NCBI RefSeq assembly: GCF_029076695.1
Contig: NZ_JARFIK010000001.1
Location: 806,001-870,000 of the forward strand
Source: Adlercreutzia equolifaciens
GTDB taxonomy: Bacteria; Actinomycetota; Coriobacteriia; Coriobacteriales; Eggerthellaceae
Length of the DNA: 64,000 bases
Reading direction: 5' to 3'
Part shown: one piece after another, positions 16,999 to 25,615 of the stretch
Numbering within the stretch: the stretch's first letter is position 1
How the letters are laid out: each line of letters opens with the position of its first letter
Notes under the pieces: model-generated
Databases searched by the model: none
Told to the model about the DNA's origin: nothing
Seen by the model: only the letters and a program-made list of their open reading frames with translations
Program-made: the position numbers and the translations under genes

Positions 16999-19038
16999 TT
17001 ATACGCCTTGGCGGAGGCTGGCGGCCACGGCGTGGAGGATGTCGTTGCGCTGGGTGGAGGCCACCAGACTGGCCAGGGGTGCCGCGGCCAGGGGCATGTC
17101 GGCGTCGCAGAGGCCGATGAGGGCGCGGCCGACCACCTCCATGACATCATCGAGGGGAGCGAGGGGCACCCCGGCGGTGCGCAGGGTGGCCGTGGAATCC
17201 CAGTCGCTGCCGGGCACGTTGTTGCCCATTTCCGCAATGAGGTCGTTACGCTCGCGCAAGCCCGCATCGCCCATGGGGCTCGACTCGGGAACGCGCAGAT
17301 AGCAGGCAAGGGCCTCCAGCAGACGGCCCGTCTGCCAGTAGGCGAAGGCCAGACGGTAGTACACGTAGGCAATGTCGTTGCCGGTGACCGCCACGCGCAG
17401 GGCCTCTTTGGCGATGTCGATGATGCGGTCGTAATGGTCGCCCTCGGCGTAGCAGGTAATAAGATCGTTGTAGGCCGGGGCGCTTGTGGGGGCGAGCCCG
17501 ATGCACACGCGGGCCTGGGCCTCGGCGGCGTCCAGATCCCCCATGTCGCGGTAGATGCGCGAGAGCGACGAGCGGGCGGCCTGACCGATGTCCGAGGCGC
17601 GGCGATAGCGCACGGCAGGGTCGGGCTCCACCACGCTGACCAGATAGCGGGCGAACACGTTTTCGCAGTACAACAGCTTGAGCGGGTCGCCTTCGGCATC
17701 CTCGGGCGGATCGAGGGGCTTGTCCGTCTCGGCTACGATGTCCTCAAGCTGCGCTACGGCCAACAGCAGAGAATCGTCCTTCTCGTCCATGATGGCGCGG
17801 TAGCGAGCGGCCAGCTGCGGATCCTGCTCGCTCATGACGTCCAGGTCGGACACGATATCGGCATGGAGAAGGTTGCGCAGGTCCTCCGGTAGGGGACGAG
17901 AATCCTCGGCCACGGGCGTGCGGTTGACGTGGAGTTCCACGGGGAGCGCCTCGACGGGCTGCAGCGTGCCGTCTTCTCCGAACTCCAAGACGCTGTTCTG
18001 CAGGAACAGCATGGCCAGCAGCGCCTGTGGGTCGTACTCGGTTTCCGGGGCGCTGAACTCGCCGCTGCGCATCTTCGCCATGGTGCCCATGGTGAAGGGG
18101 ATGCGCGAGAATTCCAGGGACAGGCAGGTGAGGCCGGCAATGCTGCCCTCTTTGCCGTTGACGATAACGCGGGTGACGCCCACGCTGCTGCCAAAAGCGG
18201 CGCTGGCAATAAGCGCGGCCAGGCGCAGGGCGTAGGACGCGGCCGCGGCGCCGCGCTGAGCGGAGCAATCGACCCACTGGCCCGTGGCGGCGTCGAAGCG
18301 TGACTTCGGGAACACGTCGGCCGTGGGGACGGACACGTCGGCGACGATGGTGCCCGAGGAACTGTCGCAGACGAAGCGGTACTCCAGGCGGAAGGGGAGC
18401 ACCATGGCTTCGCAGGCCGTGGCGAAACGCGTGGACAAATCCCAGTTGCCGCCACGGGTGCCCGTGGTGCCGTACTGAGTGTCCAGCTTGTTGTCGCGCT
18501 CGGCGGCGCTCAGGTACTCCGGCGCGTCGGCGGCAATGGAGCGCAGGGCGGCCCAATCGAGCTCGCTGCACTGGCCTTCGGAAAACTGGCTCACGTAGGC
18601 CACGCCCTCGCCGTCCTCGAGCGCCTTGGACACCATGGCCAGGCGGTCCAGAATGGACTCGATGCGCAGGACGGTGCCGCGATCGGCGGCGCTGATGGTG
18701 GAGTCGTCGAAGACCGACCAGAAGAGCCCCGTGGTGTTCAGGCGGCGCAGCTCGATGGGATGCTCCACGGCAATCGCCCGCAGCCGCGACGCGTCGGCGT
18801 CGGATAGCAAGCGGGCGGCGTACTGCTCGAAGCCCGACGAGGAGGCCGGGTCGGCCGGATCGGCCATGGACATACGGAACAGCAGACCGTCGACGGCGTC
18901 GGGCAACGGGGCGCTGGTGAACTCCTGCAGGACGTCGCGAGTGGTTTTGGTGCCTTCGCCGGGGGCCGGCGCCGAGCCCGAGGCTGCTTCTTCGCGGTCG
19001 TTGCTGCTCTGGTTCTTCTTGCGGAAAAAATCAAACAC
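16999..19038 (-). CDS. tetratricopeptide-repeat-containing protein of unknown function
   Basis: A 679-aa protein beginning MFDFFRKKNQSSNDREEAAS, with no signal peptide or membrane segment. The start is GTG at 19038, preceded by GGGAGGTAG. An acidic, Ser/Ala-rich N-terminus leads into a large region of no recognised family (about residues 50-460). Residues about 490-610 have TPR-like helical pairs, e.g. SSLSRIYRDMGDLDAAEAQARVC and YYRLAFAYWQTGRLLEALACY. TPRs are protein-binding scaffolds; partners are unknown. It converges on glnN and shares the bidirectional terminator. Confidence 0.75.
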   Translation of the reverse strand: MFDFFRKKNQSSNDREEAASGSAPAPGEGTKTTRDVLQEFTSAPLPDAVDGLLFRMSMADPADPASSSGFEQYAARLLSDADASRLRAIAVEHPIELRRLNTTGLFWSVFDDSTISAADRGTVLRIESILDRLAMVSKALEDGEGVAYVSQFSEGQCSELDWAALRSIAADAPEYLSAAERDNKLDTQYGTTGTRGGNWDLSTRFATACEAMVLPFRLEYRFVCDSSSGTIVADVSVPTADVFPKSRFDAATGQWVDCSAQRGAAAASYALRLAALIASAAFGSSVGVTRVIVNGKEGSIAGLTCLSLEFSRIPFTMGTMAKMRSGEFSAPETEYDPQALLAMLFLQNSVLEFGEDGTLQPVEALPVELHVNRTPVAEDSRPLPEDLRNLLHADIVSDLDVMSEQDPQLAARYRAIMDEKDDSLLLAVAQLEDIVAETDKPLDPPEDAEGDPLKLLYCENVFARYLVSVVEPDPAVRYRRASDIGQAARSSLSRIYRDMGDLDAAEAQARVCIGLAPTSAPAYNDLITCYAEGDHYDRIIDIAKEALRVAVTGNDIAYVYYRLAFAYWQTGRLLEALACYLRVPESSPMGDAGLRERNDLIAEMGNNVPGSDWDSTATLRTAGVPLAPLDDVMEVVGRALIGLCDADMPLAAAPLASLVASTQRNDILHAVAASLRQGV

Positions 19039-19166
19039 GGTATCTACCTCCCATGGGGGAGCTTTGGGTAAGTCGATTCATTCTCCCACAGCCCTCGGTG
19101 AAAGACCAGGTAAAAAACGGGGAAGATGCCAGACCCTCACAGCTTACCAGGGGTTTTGCCCTTCTC

Positions 19167-19192
19167 ATTGACAGCAACGTTCGATAGTCAAT
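19167..19192 (-). promoter_or_regulatory. inverted repeat upstream of the TPR gene
   Basis: ATTGAC (19167-19172) and GTCAAT (19187-19192) are inverted repeats 14 nt apart in the 238-nt gap between the TPR gene and the response regulator gene. On the minus strand TTGACT could also serve as a -35 box. Function is not known. Confidence 0.25.
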
Positions 19193-19235
19193 AACAAACA
19201 TGAGGTAAAAGGTCATTAAGAACGCTTGTTGAGGG

Positions 19236-19254
19236 TGAGACGGTCGGCCGTCTT
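19236..19254. repeat. dispersed palindrome, short form (copy a)
   Basis: TGAGACGGTCGGCCGTCTT folds as GAGACGG-TCGG-CCGTCTT. It lies 22 nt beyond the stop of the response regulator gene and may end its transcript. It belongs to the same family as copies at 19584, 19626, 23117, 56192, 57882 and 57917. Confidence 0.7.
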
Positions 19255-19276
19255 GTTGCCAAAGGAAGAAGCGGTG

Positions 19277-20032
19277 CTACGCCAGCTTGTAGCCCAGGCC
19301 CCAGACGGTTTGCAGGTAGTCGTCGGTGCCGGTGGGTTTCAGCTTGCGGCGCAGGTTCGAGACGTGCACGTTGATAGTGGAGTCGTCCACGGCATAAGGT
19401 TCGCCCCATACCAGTTCGAACAGCTCTTGTTTGGTGAACACCTTAGTGGGACGACCCATCAGCAACGCGAGGATGCCGAATTCAGTACGGGTGAGCGCCA
19501 GCGCCGTGCCCGCAGCAGTGAACTCGTAGGACTCGGAGTCGAGTGTCCATTCCCGGTACCGCAAGAGCGGCGCGCCCGGGGAATGAGGCAAGTCAGACGG
19601 TTGGCTGTCTCGGTCCGGATCGAAATGAGACAAGTCAGACGGTCGGTCGTCTCGCGTAGCGTGGCGGTGGCGGAGCTGTACCTCGATGCGGGCGGACAGT
19701 TCTTCCAGGTCGAAGGGTTTCGTCAGGTAGTCGTCGGCGCCCAGCTTCAGCAGCGCTACTTTGTCGGCCGGCGTGATGCGTGCCGAGATGACGATGAGGG
19801 GCAGATGAGGGGCTTGCTCGCGCACCTTCCGCACCACGTCTTCGCCGCAGGCGCCGGGTAGCATCAAGTCGGTGATAACCAGATCGGGGGCTTCGGCGTC
19901 GAACTGCAGGAGCCCTTCGCTTCCCGAGTAGGCCTGAATACAGCGATGGCCGGTACGCTCCAGATGAGCGGCAACGATCTCATTGATGGAAGGATCGTCC
20001 TCGATGATCAGTATGTTCAGGGGCTCGGCCAT
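19277..20032 (-). CDS. OmpR-family response regulator with repeat-bearing linker
   Basis: A 251-aa regulator. The receiver domain (residues 5-118) has acidic residues E11-D13, the phosphoacceptor D55 in ITDLMLPG and K105 in LTKPF. The C-terminal winged-helix domain (about 160-250) ends with the trans-reg motif INVHVSNLRRKLKPTG. The linker R127-H150 is encoded by two copies of a palindromic repeat. ATG 20032 matches the family start (MAEPLNILIIEDD); an in-frame TTG at 20077 would add 15 residues. The gene is divergent from an ABC exporter and its kinase partner is probably the gene at 22244. Confidence 0.9.
   Translation of the reverse strand: MAEPLNILIIEDDPSINEIVAAHLERTGHRCIQAYSGSEGLLQFDAEAPDLVITDLMLPGACGEDVVRKVREQAPHLPLIVISARITPADKVALLKLGADDYLTKPFDLEELSARIEVQLRHRHATRDDRPSDLSHFDPDRDSQPSDLPHSPGAPLLRYREWTLDSESYEFTAAGTALALTRTEFGILALLMGRPTKVFTKQELFELVWGEPYAVDDSTINVHVSNLRRKLKPTGTDDYLQTVWGLGYKLA
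19584..19653. repeat. two palindromic repeats inside a coding sequence (copies b and c)
   Basis: Copies run 19584-19611 and 19626-19653, exactly 42 bp apart. Both are long forms carrying the extra AAGTCAGAC. On the coding minus strand they read R-D-D-R-P-S-D-L-S-H and R-D-S-Q-P-S-D-L-P-H, so the 42-bp period keeps the frame (14 codons). They sit in the flexible linker between receiver and DNA-binding domains. Confidence 0.85.
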
Positions 20033-20143
20033 GGAGAAAGCATAACGAGCCACGCTGCCCCTGTCAGCTATCTTCAAACTTTCTTAAGGCTTGCGTACGA
20101 GTTTCTTTATTTTCCCCGCGCACACTGAGGACCGTAGGAAATG

Positions 20144-20153
20144 AGGTATACCT
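20144..20153. promoter_or_regulatory. palindrome in the response regulator/ABC intergenic region
   Basis: AGGTATACCT is a perfect 10-bp palindrome 22 nt before the ABC gene start, in the 142-nt divergent region. It could be part of the operator of the adjacent response regulator. Promoter boxes are not clear here. Confidence 0.25.
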
Positions 20154-20174
20154 AGGCAAGGGAAAGGAGACGAG

Positions 20175-21080
20175 ATGGCGGTCATTGAGGCCCGCGGCCT
20201 GGCGAAGACCTACGGCGGGCGACGGGTGGTAAGCGATTTCGCTATGACGGTGTCGCCGGGCGACATCTACGGCTTTGTGGGGAAGAACGGCGCGGGCAAG
20301 ACCACGGTCATGAAGATGATCTGCGGAGAAGTGACGCCCACGGCTGGTGAGGTGGTGCTGTTCGGCGGCGCCTCCGAAGGCGGCGCGCGCCGCATTGGCG
20401 TGCTTATCGAGCAGCCGGGACTCCTGCCAGGGCTTACGGCTTACGAGAACGTGATGGCGAAGGCTCTGGCATTTGGCCTGGTCGATGCCAAGGAACGTTG
20501 CGCAGAAGTGCTGCGTTTGGTGGGGCTGGACGGCACAGGGCGCAAAAAGGCGAAGGGGTTTTCCCTGGGCATGAAGCAGCGGCTGGGGCTTGCGTTGGCG
20601 CTGCTGGGCAATCCGGACGTCCTGCTGCTCGACGAGCCGTTCAACGGGCTTGATCCGGAAGGTACTCGCGCCCTGCGCAACCTGATCGTGCGGCTGAACG
20701 AGACCCTGGGCGTAACGGTGGTGGTCAGCTCCCACGTGCTTGACCAGCTCGATCGTTTCGCCACGCGCTACGGTGTCATTGCGAACGGGCATATGGTGCG
20801 TCAGATGACGGCCGAAGAGGTGGCAGCCGAGTGCGCCACCAGCTTGCGGGTGCGCACGGCCGATGCCGCCCGCGATCTGGCCCTGCTGGAGGAGGCCTTT
20901 CCTGCGGCGCGCTTTACGGCGTACCCCGATGGCTCGCTCGTGGTCGGCGGCGTTTACGATGCGGAAAACATCGCGCGCACCTTGCGCGACAACGGCGCCG
21001 TGGTTCTGGAGTTTTCCCAGGAAACGCGTGATATCGAGGACTACTTCGTGGCGCTGATGGAAGGAGGCCGCCATGTTTAA
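20175..21080 (+). CDS. ABC transporter ATP-binding protein, BcrA-like
   Basis: A 301-aa ATPase. Walker A GKNGAGKTT is near residue 37, the signature FSLGMKQRLGLAL near 130, Walker B VLLLDEPFNGLDPEG near 153 and the H-loop VVVSSHVLDQLD near 185. A C-terminal domain of about 80 residues follows. This is the architecture of bacitracin/lantibiotic-type exporters. It overlaps the permease gene by 8 nt. With the regulator and kinase around it, it fits a sensing-and-resistance module for peptide antibiotics or cell-envelope stress; the substrate is inferred. Confidence 0.9.
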   Translation: MAVIEARGLAKTYGGRRVVSDFAMTVSPGDIYGFVGKNGAGKTTVMKMICGEVTPTAGEVVLFGGASEGGARRIGVLIEQPGLLPGLTAYENVMAKALAFGLVDAKERCAEVLRLVGLDGTGRKKAKGFSLGMKQRLGLALALLGNPDVLLLDEPFNGLDPEGTRALRNLIVRLNETLGVTVVVSSHVLDQLDRFATRYGVIANGHMVRQMTAEEVAAECATSLRVRTADAARDLALLEEAFPAARFTAYPDGSLVVGGVYDAENIARTLRDNGAVVLEFSQETRDIEDYFVALMEGGRHV

Positions 21081-22164
21081 CCTCCTGAAAAGCGACTTGT
21101 ACCGTCTGGTGCACGGCAAGATGCTCTGGGTCATGACGGCCTGCGTGCTGGGTGTCTCGGCATTGACGGTCTTCGCCGTTGCCATGGTGTCGAGCCCTGA
21201 GTTTCTGTACGCCTCTTCCCAGAGTTTCGAGATGGCTATCGACTATGTTGAGGACGAGGGCCTGGGCGATTCTTCTGGGGGCGAAGGCTCGGCGGCGTAT
21301 CCCGTAGAGAACGTCGTCGGTGCTGCCGGGGAAGAGAGCGAGGAAGGGGCTGCCTCGGTGAACGCTAGTGAGGCGGAAACGGGTTTTGACGACGATGACG
21401 CCGGCGTCGCGGTTGCCCAAACCTTGGAAGCGACGGGCAAGTCGGCGGCGGATTTGACTGTGGCGGATTTCGAAGACGCCTCTCGCGATATGCGCACGTT
21501 CGCCTCTCCGACGGACATGCTGGGCGATGCCATGCTTTCCGGTGGTTTCGCGTCGCTGCTCACCTGCTTGCTGGTGGCGCTGCTGTTCGCCAGTGACTTT
21601 GCGACGGGCTTTGCCCGCAATCTGGTGATGGATCGGCGCGGCCGGCTGTGCTATTACGGCGAGAAGCTGCTGTTGACCGGCATGGCGGCGCTGTACTTCG
21701 TGCTGCTGGCAGCCGCTGCCTGCACGGCGTTCTTCGCGGTGGCCGGCTTCACCTATGCGGCGTCCAACAGCGTGGGCGAGGTGGCGGGCTATCTGGGCTT
21801 GGGGTGGCTGATTGCCTGGGCCTATGGCTGCTTGACGGCCGTTGTGGTGTGGATGACGCGCAGCGGCGGCGCGGGCGTCGCGTTTGCCATTGTGGTGGGT
21901 ACAGGCATGCTGGGAGCCATGCTCGGCCAGGTGCTTCTCATTCTGGCGGGAGGTATCGCTCCTTGGCTCGGTGCGGTTGAGCCGTGGCTCTTAGCCAGCT
22001 GCCAGGGCGCACTGGGTCTGGGCATGCCCGATCTTATGGAGGGCGCGCTGGTCGGCCCTGGATCGAGTATCCTTCCTGCGGTGCGCGTAGTGGTGGCGTC
22101 GGTGTTCTGGATCGCCGCAAGTGCCGCGATCTCTTTCGCATGGCTTCGCAAGCGGGACGTGTAG
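21073..22164 (+). CDS. ABC-2 type permease
   Basis: A 363-aa membrane protein with about six segments: one at residues 18-40, then five after residue 150. Between them lies an unusually long, acidic loop (about residues 60-140, with DDDDAG and EEGAA runs) that would face outside the cell and might contact cationic peptides. It partners the ATPase encoded just upstream. The sensor kinase gene follows after 79 nt. Confidence 0.85.
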   Translation: MFNLLKSDLYRLVHGKMLWVMTACVLGVSALTVFAVAMVSSPEFLYASSQSFEMAIDYVEDEGLGDSSGGEGSAAYPVENVVGAAGEESEEGAASVNASEAETGFDDDDAGVAVAQTLEATGKSAADLTVADFEDASRDMRTFASPTDMLGDAMLSGGFASLLTCLLVALLFASDFATGFARNLVMDRRGRLCYYGEKLLLTGMAALYFVLLAAAACTAFFAVAGFTYAASNSVGEVAGYLGLGWLIAWAYGCLTAVVVWMTRSGGAGVAFAIVVGTGMLGAMLGQVLLILAGGIAPWLGAVEPWLLASCQGALGLGMPDLMEGALVGPGSSILPAVRVVVASVFWIAASAAISFAWLRKRDV

Positions 22165-22243
22165 AAGCCGATCCGCCAGGTGCGATTCAATTGCTTGTAG
22201 GAGGGCGGGGCCTGACCCTTGCCGCTCGAGAAAGGAAGGCTTC

Positions 22244-23119
22244 ATGGCGTTGGCAATCTGCCTAGGTGGCCTGGCGGTGTGCGCATTCGTCGTGCTCTGG
22301 CTCTATGGACGCGAGCTGTGCCGCATGGCGCGGTGGCTGCGCCATCACAATGCCACCTCTAATGAGCGGCTGGCGACGGAGATGCCCGGGCCGGGCTTTA
22401 CGGCCATGGCCCGGGCGGTGAACGGTGCTCTCGATGCCGCTGCTGCTCGGCAGCGGCAAGCAGCTGCCGAGCAGCGCCAGTTCCAAAGCGATTTGGCAAG
22501 CCTGTCCCATGACATTCGCACGCCGCTTATGGGGGCGAAAGGCTATGTGTCTCTGGCCGCCGATGAGCCCGATGCCGCCCGTCGTGCTCACTACCTGCAA
22601 GCAGCTGAGGCGCGTCTAGGGGACATGGAAGGTTTGCTGAACTCGCTGTTTGCCTATGTGCAGGCGGTGGATGCCGAGCGGGAGCTGGATGTGCGCCCTG
22701 TAGCCGTGCTGCCAGTATTGGTCGACGTGCTGATGGGGCAGTATCCCGCCTTCGAGGCGCGTGGTTGGGAGCCCCAGGTGCGCTTTGAGAACGAAGCGTT
22801 CACCGTGGAGGCCGATCCCGATGCCCTGGCGCGCATCTGCGAGAATCTTGTCGGCAATGCGCTGCGCCACGGGACGGAGGCGCCCGCTATCATCCAGCGT
22901 GGCCGCACGATTACGTTCGCTAACGCGGTGGCCGACGAGGCCGAGATCGACGTGGGGCGGCTTTTCGATCGCTTCTATCGCGCCGATCCCACGCGCACCA
23001 GCGCCGGCGCTGGCCTCGGCCTTGCCGTTGTAGCCTCCCTGGCCGAGGCCATGGGGGCCACCTGCGCCGCCGAGGTGCAAAACGGTCGCTTCGCCATCGC
23101 CCTGACGTTTCCTGCATGA
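22244..23119 (+). CDS. sensor histidine kinase
   Basis: A 291-aa kinase with one N-terminal membrane segment (residues 3-22) and almost no extracellular sensor part. The H-box is SHDIRTPLMGAKGY near residue 89, the N-box ICENLVGNALRHG near 203, and the G2-box AGAGLGLAVV near 257. Short intramembrane-type kinases of this kind often sense through a partner ABC transporter, and the ABC genes are immediately upstream. ATG 22244 follows AAAGGAAGG. Its stop codon is part of a palindromic repeat. Confidence 0.88.
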   Translation: MALAICLGGLAVCAFVVLWLYGRELCRMARWLRHHNATSNERLATEMPGPGFTAMARAVNGALDAAAARQRQAAAEQRQFQSDLASLSHDIRTPLMGAKGYVSLAADEPDAARRAHYLQAAEARLGDMEGLLNSLFAYVQAVDAERELDVRPVAVLPVLVDVLMGQYPAFEARGWEPQVRFENEAFTVEADPDALARICENLVGNALRHGTEAPAIIQRGRTITFANAVADEAEIDVGRLFDRFYRADPTRTSAGAGLGLAVVASLAEAMGATCAAEVQNGRFAIALTFPA

Positions 23120-23136
23120 GACAGTTGGCCGTCTCA
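23117..23136. repeat. dispersed palindrome (copy d) overlapping a stop codon
   Basis: TGAGACAGTTGGCCGTCTCA begins with the TGA stop of the kinase gene. The arms TGAGAC/GTCTCA are perfect. It sits in the 35-nt convergent gap between the kinase and the LuxR gene and may stop transcription from both sides. Confidence 0.7.
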
Positions 23137-23154
23137 CTGCCTTGGTTGGGCGTC

Positions 23155-24954
23155 CTACAGTTCCACTTCGTCGATGAGGTGGATGAGCTCTTGCTGGCTG
23201 TGGATGTCCAGCTTGCGGTAGATGTGGCGGATGTGGGTCTTCGCGGTGCCTTCGGAAATGTAGAGCTGCTGCTGGATGAATGAGGACTTGTAGCCGCGGG
23301 CCAGATAGTACATCACTTCGTTTTCGCGGCGCGACAGCAGATAGGTGTTGGCTACAGCCTCGCAGCGCTCGCGGAAGTGATCGCGCTCGATCTGGCTTTC
23401 CTCTGGTAACGGCGCCTCCTCGCTGGGCTCTTCGGCGAAGATGGAGCGCGAGAAGTCCATGCGGGGTCGGCTGGCGATTGGCGCCGTGGAGGGCTCCTCG
23501 AAGGGCTCGACCTCCTCGGCCATGGAAAGGCTCGCCGCCGCCGTGGAAGCCGTGGCGGGCTCGGTGCCAGCCGTGCTGAGCGGTTGCGTCGGAGCGCCCT
23601 CCTCTTCCGCGTCCTTTGCGGCAACGGGGCTTTGGCCTGCAACAAGCGTCTCGCCTTCGTTCACCACAATAAGCGGAGTGCGCGAAATGTTGTGCACGGC
23701 GGCGGCTTTGCGCGGGTCGACGGTGACAATGGAGGCCATCTCGCGTTCGTCGGGCAGTAGGGTGTAGGCCAGCATCATGGCAATAATGACCACGAACACT
23801 ACGCCGGCCTCGCCGAAGGAGGCGGAGAAGGGCAGCGCGTTGCCGAACAGCGGCAAGGTGGAGCCACCCAGGGCCGCCAGGGCCATCACGCCGCGGCCCA
23901 GACCGCACACGAAAATGGGGGAGAGGCGGAAGCGCTGGGCCAGTTCGGCGAAGAAGATCCACATGAGCGCCTCGAAAGTCATGTAGCCCACCAACACAAT
24001 GGACGTGCCCCAGATGCCGTCGTCGCTGGCGGCGAAGGGGATGAACACGGCGGTGACGGCAATGAAGGGAATGAGCGGGCGGAAGAAGGTGTGCCAGCGC
24101 TCGTCGCCGCCCAGGGCCAGGAAGGTGACCATGATGAGCACCATGGCGCAGCAAGCGGTCAGGAACAGGATGGCCTGATCCTCGAAGCCCGTGCCGGGCA
24201 GGATGGTCTCGATGGAGGTTTGGCGCAGGATACCCAGGGCCACGCCGAGAAAAAACACCGGCAGCCCGAAGCGCAGCACGAATCGGGCATGGTTGATGGG
24301 CAGGGGCTGGAAGGCCAGTCGACGGTTGTCGAAGTCCAGGCTCACGTGGGTGCGCAGCACCAGTAAGAGCGCCAGCTCGCAGACGGGCAGAAGGGCGCTG
24401 GCCACGCCGCCCAGCGGGAAGGGAATTTGGTGCAGGAACAGGCCGTACACGCCGAAGCCAATGGCAATGGACAGGGCGCCGTTGATGACGATGGACGCCG
24501 AGTCCTGGCGGGCGAACATGATGCCCCAGGCAATAAGCAGCACCGATGACCCCGCGCCGGTGAGTATGCCCGAGAGGGCCTGAATCATGCCTAGCGTGAA
24601 GAACGAGTCTTCGGGTAGCAGCAACATGAGGGTGCCCAGGGCGCCCAAAGCCGCCGCGCCGCCCAGGGCCGCCGCCGAATGGAAGAAGCGAATGAGTTTA
24701 GTGTCCAGGGCGCTGGCCACCAGCAGTAGCACGCCGTAGACCAGGATGGATACGAAGTAGGCCAGGGAAAGGTGGTCGTTGAAGGGACCGGCCTGCAAAA
24801 CATTCGACCCGAAAATGCCGCCCTTGTCGAACATGGAGCTGTAGATCCAGGCCTGGTGAAGGCCGTAGCCCAGCGATATAAGGCTCAGCTCGCCGAACGA
24901 GCTGCTCTCCTTGAAGTCGAAGTTGATGGTGATGCGCGGAACGTGCAGCCCCAT
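23155..24954 (-). CDS. LuxR-family regulator with 12-segment membrane domain (regulator 1)
   Basis: A 599-aa protein. About 12 membrane segments (residues 15-400) resemble an MFS-like fold. A low-complexity, Glu/Ala/Thr-rich linker follows (about 440-530). The C-terminal LuxR helix-turn-helix is LSRRENEVMYYLARGYKSSF through SEGTAKTHIRHIYRKLDIHS. Such membrane LuxR proteins are abundant in Eggerthellaceae near substrate-specific reductases. I chose ATG 24954, which has AAGGGGGG before it; ATG 24981 is in frame. It may control itself through the palindrome at 24986-25034 and could control the respiratory genes to its right. Confidence 0.88.
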   Translation of the reverse strand: MGLHVPRITINFDFKESSSFGELSLISLGYGLHQAWIYSSMFDKGGIFGSNVLQAGPFNDHLSLAYFVSILVYGVLLLVASALDTKLIRFFHSAAALGGAAALGALGTLMLLLPEDSFFTLGMIQALSGILTGAGSSVLLIAWGIMFARQDSASIVINGALSIAIGFGVYGLFLHQIPFPLGGVASALLPVCELALLLVLRTHVSLDFDNRRLAFQPLPINHARFVLRFGLPVFFLGVALGILRQTSIETILPGTGFEDQAILFLTACCAMVLIMVTFLALGGDERWHTFFRPLIPFIAVTAVFIPFAASDDGIWGTSIVLVGYMTFEALMWIFFAELAQRFRLSPIFVCGLGRGVMALAALGGSTLPLFGNALPFSASFGEAGVVFVVIIAMMLAYTLLPDEREMASIVTVDPRKAAAVHNISRTPLIVVNEGETLVAGQSPVAAKDAEEEGAPTQPLSTAGTEPATASTAAASLSMAEEVEPFEEPSTAPIASRPRMDFSRSIFAEEPSEEAPLPEESQIERDHFRERCEAVANTYLLSRRENEVMYYLARGYKSSFIQQQLYISEGTAKTHIRHIYRKLDIHSQQELIHLIDEVEL

Positions 24955-24985
24955 GATCCCCCCTTGTGTTTCCCTCTCCATCGCT

Positions 24986-25034
24986 CTTGACAGCGAGTTA
25001 AGAATTATAGAAGCCCTCTTAAACTCGGGTCAAG
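24986..25034 (-). promoter_or_regulatory. promoter and large palindromic operator of LuxR regulator 1
   Basis: On the minus strand TTGACC (25033-25028), an 18-nt spacer and TATAAT (25009-25004) form a strong promoter. Imperfect 18-nt inverted repeats cover it: 24986-25003 (CTTGAC, GAGTT, AAGA) and 25017-25034, matching at about 15 positions. The -10 box falls between the arms. Autoregulation by the LuxR protein is the simplest reading. Confidence 0.7.
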
Positions 25035-25053
25035 GTATGTACTCCCCTGATGC

Positions 25054-25088
25054 AAAAGAGCCCGCCGCTGGTCGACGGCGGGCTCTTG
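25054..25088. terminator. terminator of the secreted small protein gene
   Basis: AAGAGCCCGCCG (25056-25067) pairs with CGGCGGGCTCTT (25076-25087). On the minus strand the stem is followed by TTTTGC, so it terminates the gene at 25100. Confidence 0.8.
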
Positions 25089-25099
25089 CGGCGGCAACC

Positions 25100-25615
25100 T
25101 TACTTGGTCACCTTGATCACCACGTTGTCGTAGCGATCGAGTGTGGTGCTGCCGTCACCCCTTGAAGAAGCGGTGTAGGCGTCGCCCACGTTCTGGGACG
25201 TGGCGGCGTAGGCGCCTTCCGCGTCCTTGTAGGTCTGGGCCTCGCCCGTGGCGTACACGCTGATCTCAGCGTTGTAGCCGTTGGCGGCCAGGTAATCAGC
25301 AATGCTCTGGACATCGTAGTTGTGAATGGCGTCCAGACCATTCTGATCCTCGCTGGAGATGATGCCCTCGGTGAGGACAACATCGGCCGTGCTGCCCGCC
25401 GGAACGAACATCAGGTCGGAGTGAACGTCGCCTCCGACGGCGGTCTCGTCGACCACCGTGAAGATCTCGTAGGTACCCAAACCGTCAGACGAATCCGACA
25501 CGCTGTCGTCGTGCACATAGTAGAAACCGTAGGCCGGGACAGCGATCAGGGCCGCACAAAGGCAGGCCAGAACCGCGATGGCAAGAACTTTCTTGCCGAA
25601 TGCTGCGTTGGTCAT
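25100..25615 (-). CDS. secreted or membrane-anchored protein of unknown function
   Basis: A 171-aa protein. Residues 8-32 (KKVLAIAVLACLCAALIAVPAYG) are a signal peptide or membrane anchor. The mature part is acidic, rich in Asp, Ser, Thr and Tyr, and has no cysteine and no family I recognise. The start ATG 25615 follows AAAAGGGAGC and a clear promoter lies upstream. It is a monocistronic unit between a LuxR regulator and the respiratory island. Confidence 0.75.
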   Translation of the reverse strand: MTNAAFGKKVLAIAVLACLCAALIAVPAYGFYYVHDDSVSDSSDGLGTYEIFTVVDETAVGGDVHSDLMFVPAGSTADVVLTEGIISSEDQNGLDAIHNYDVQSIADYLAANGYNAEISVYATGEAQTYKDAEGAYAATSQNVGDAYTASSRGDGSTTLDRYDNVVIKVTK

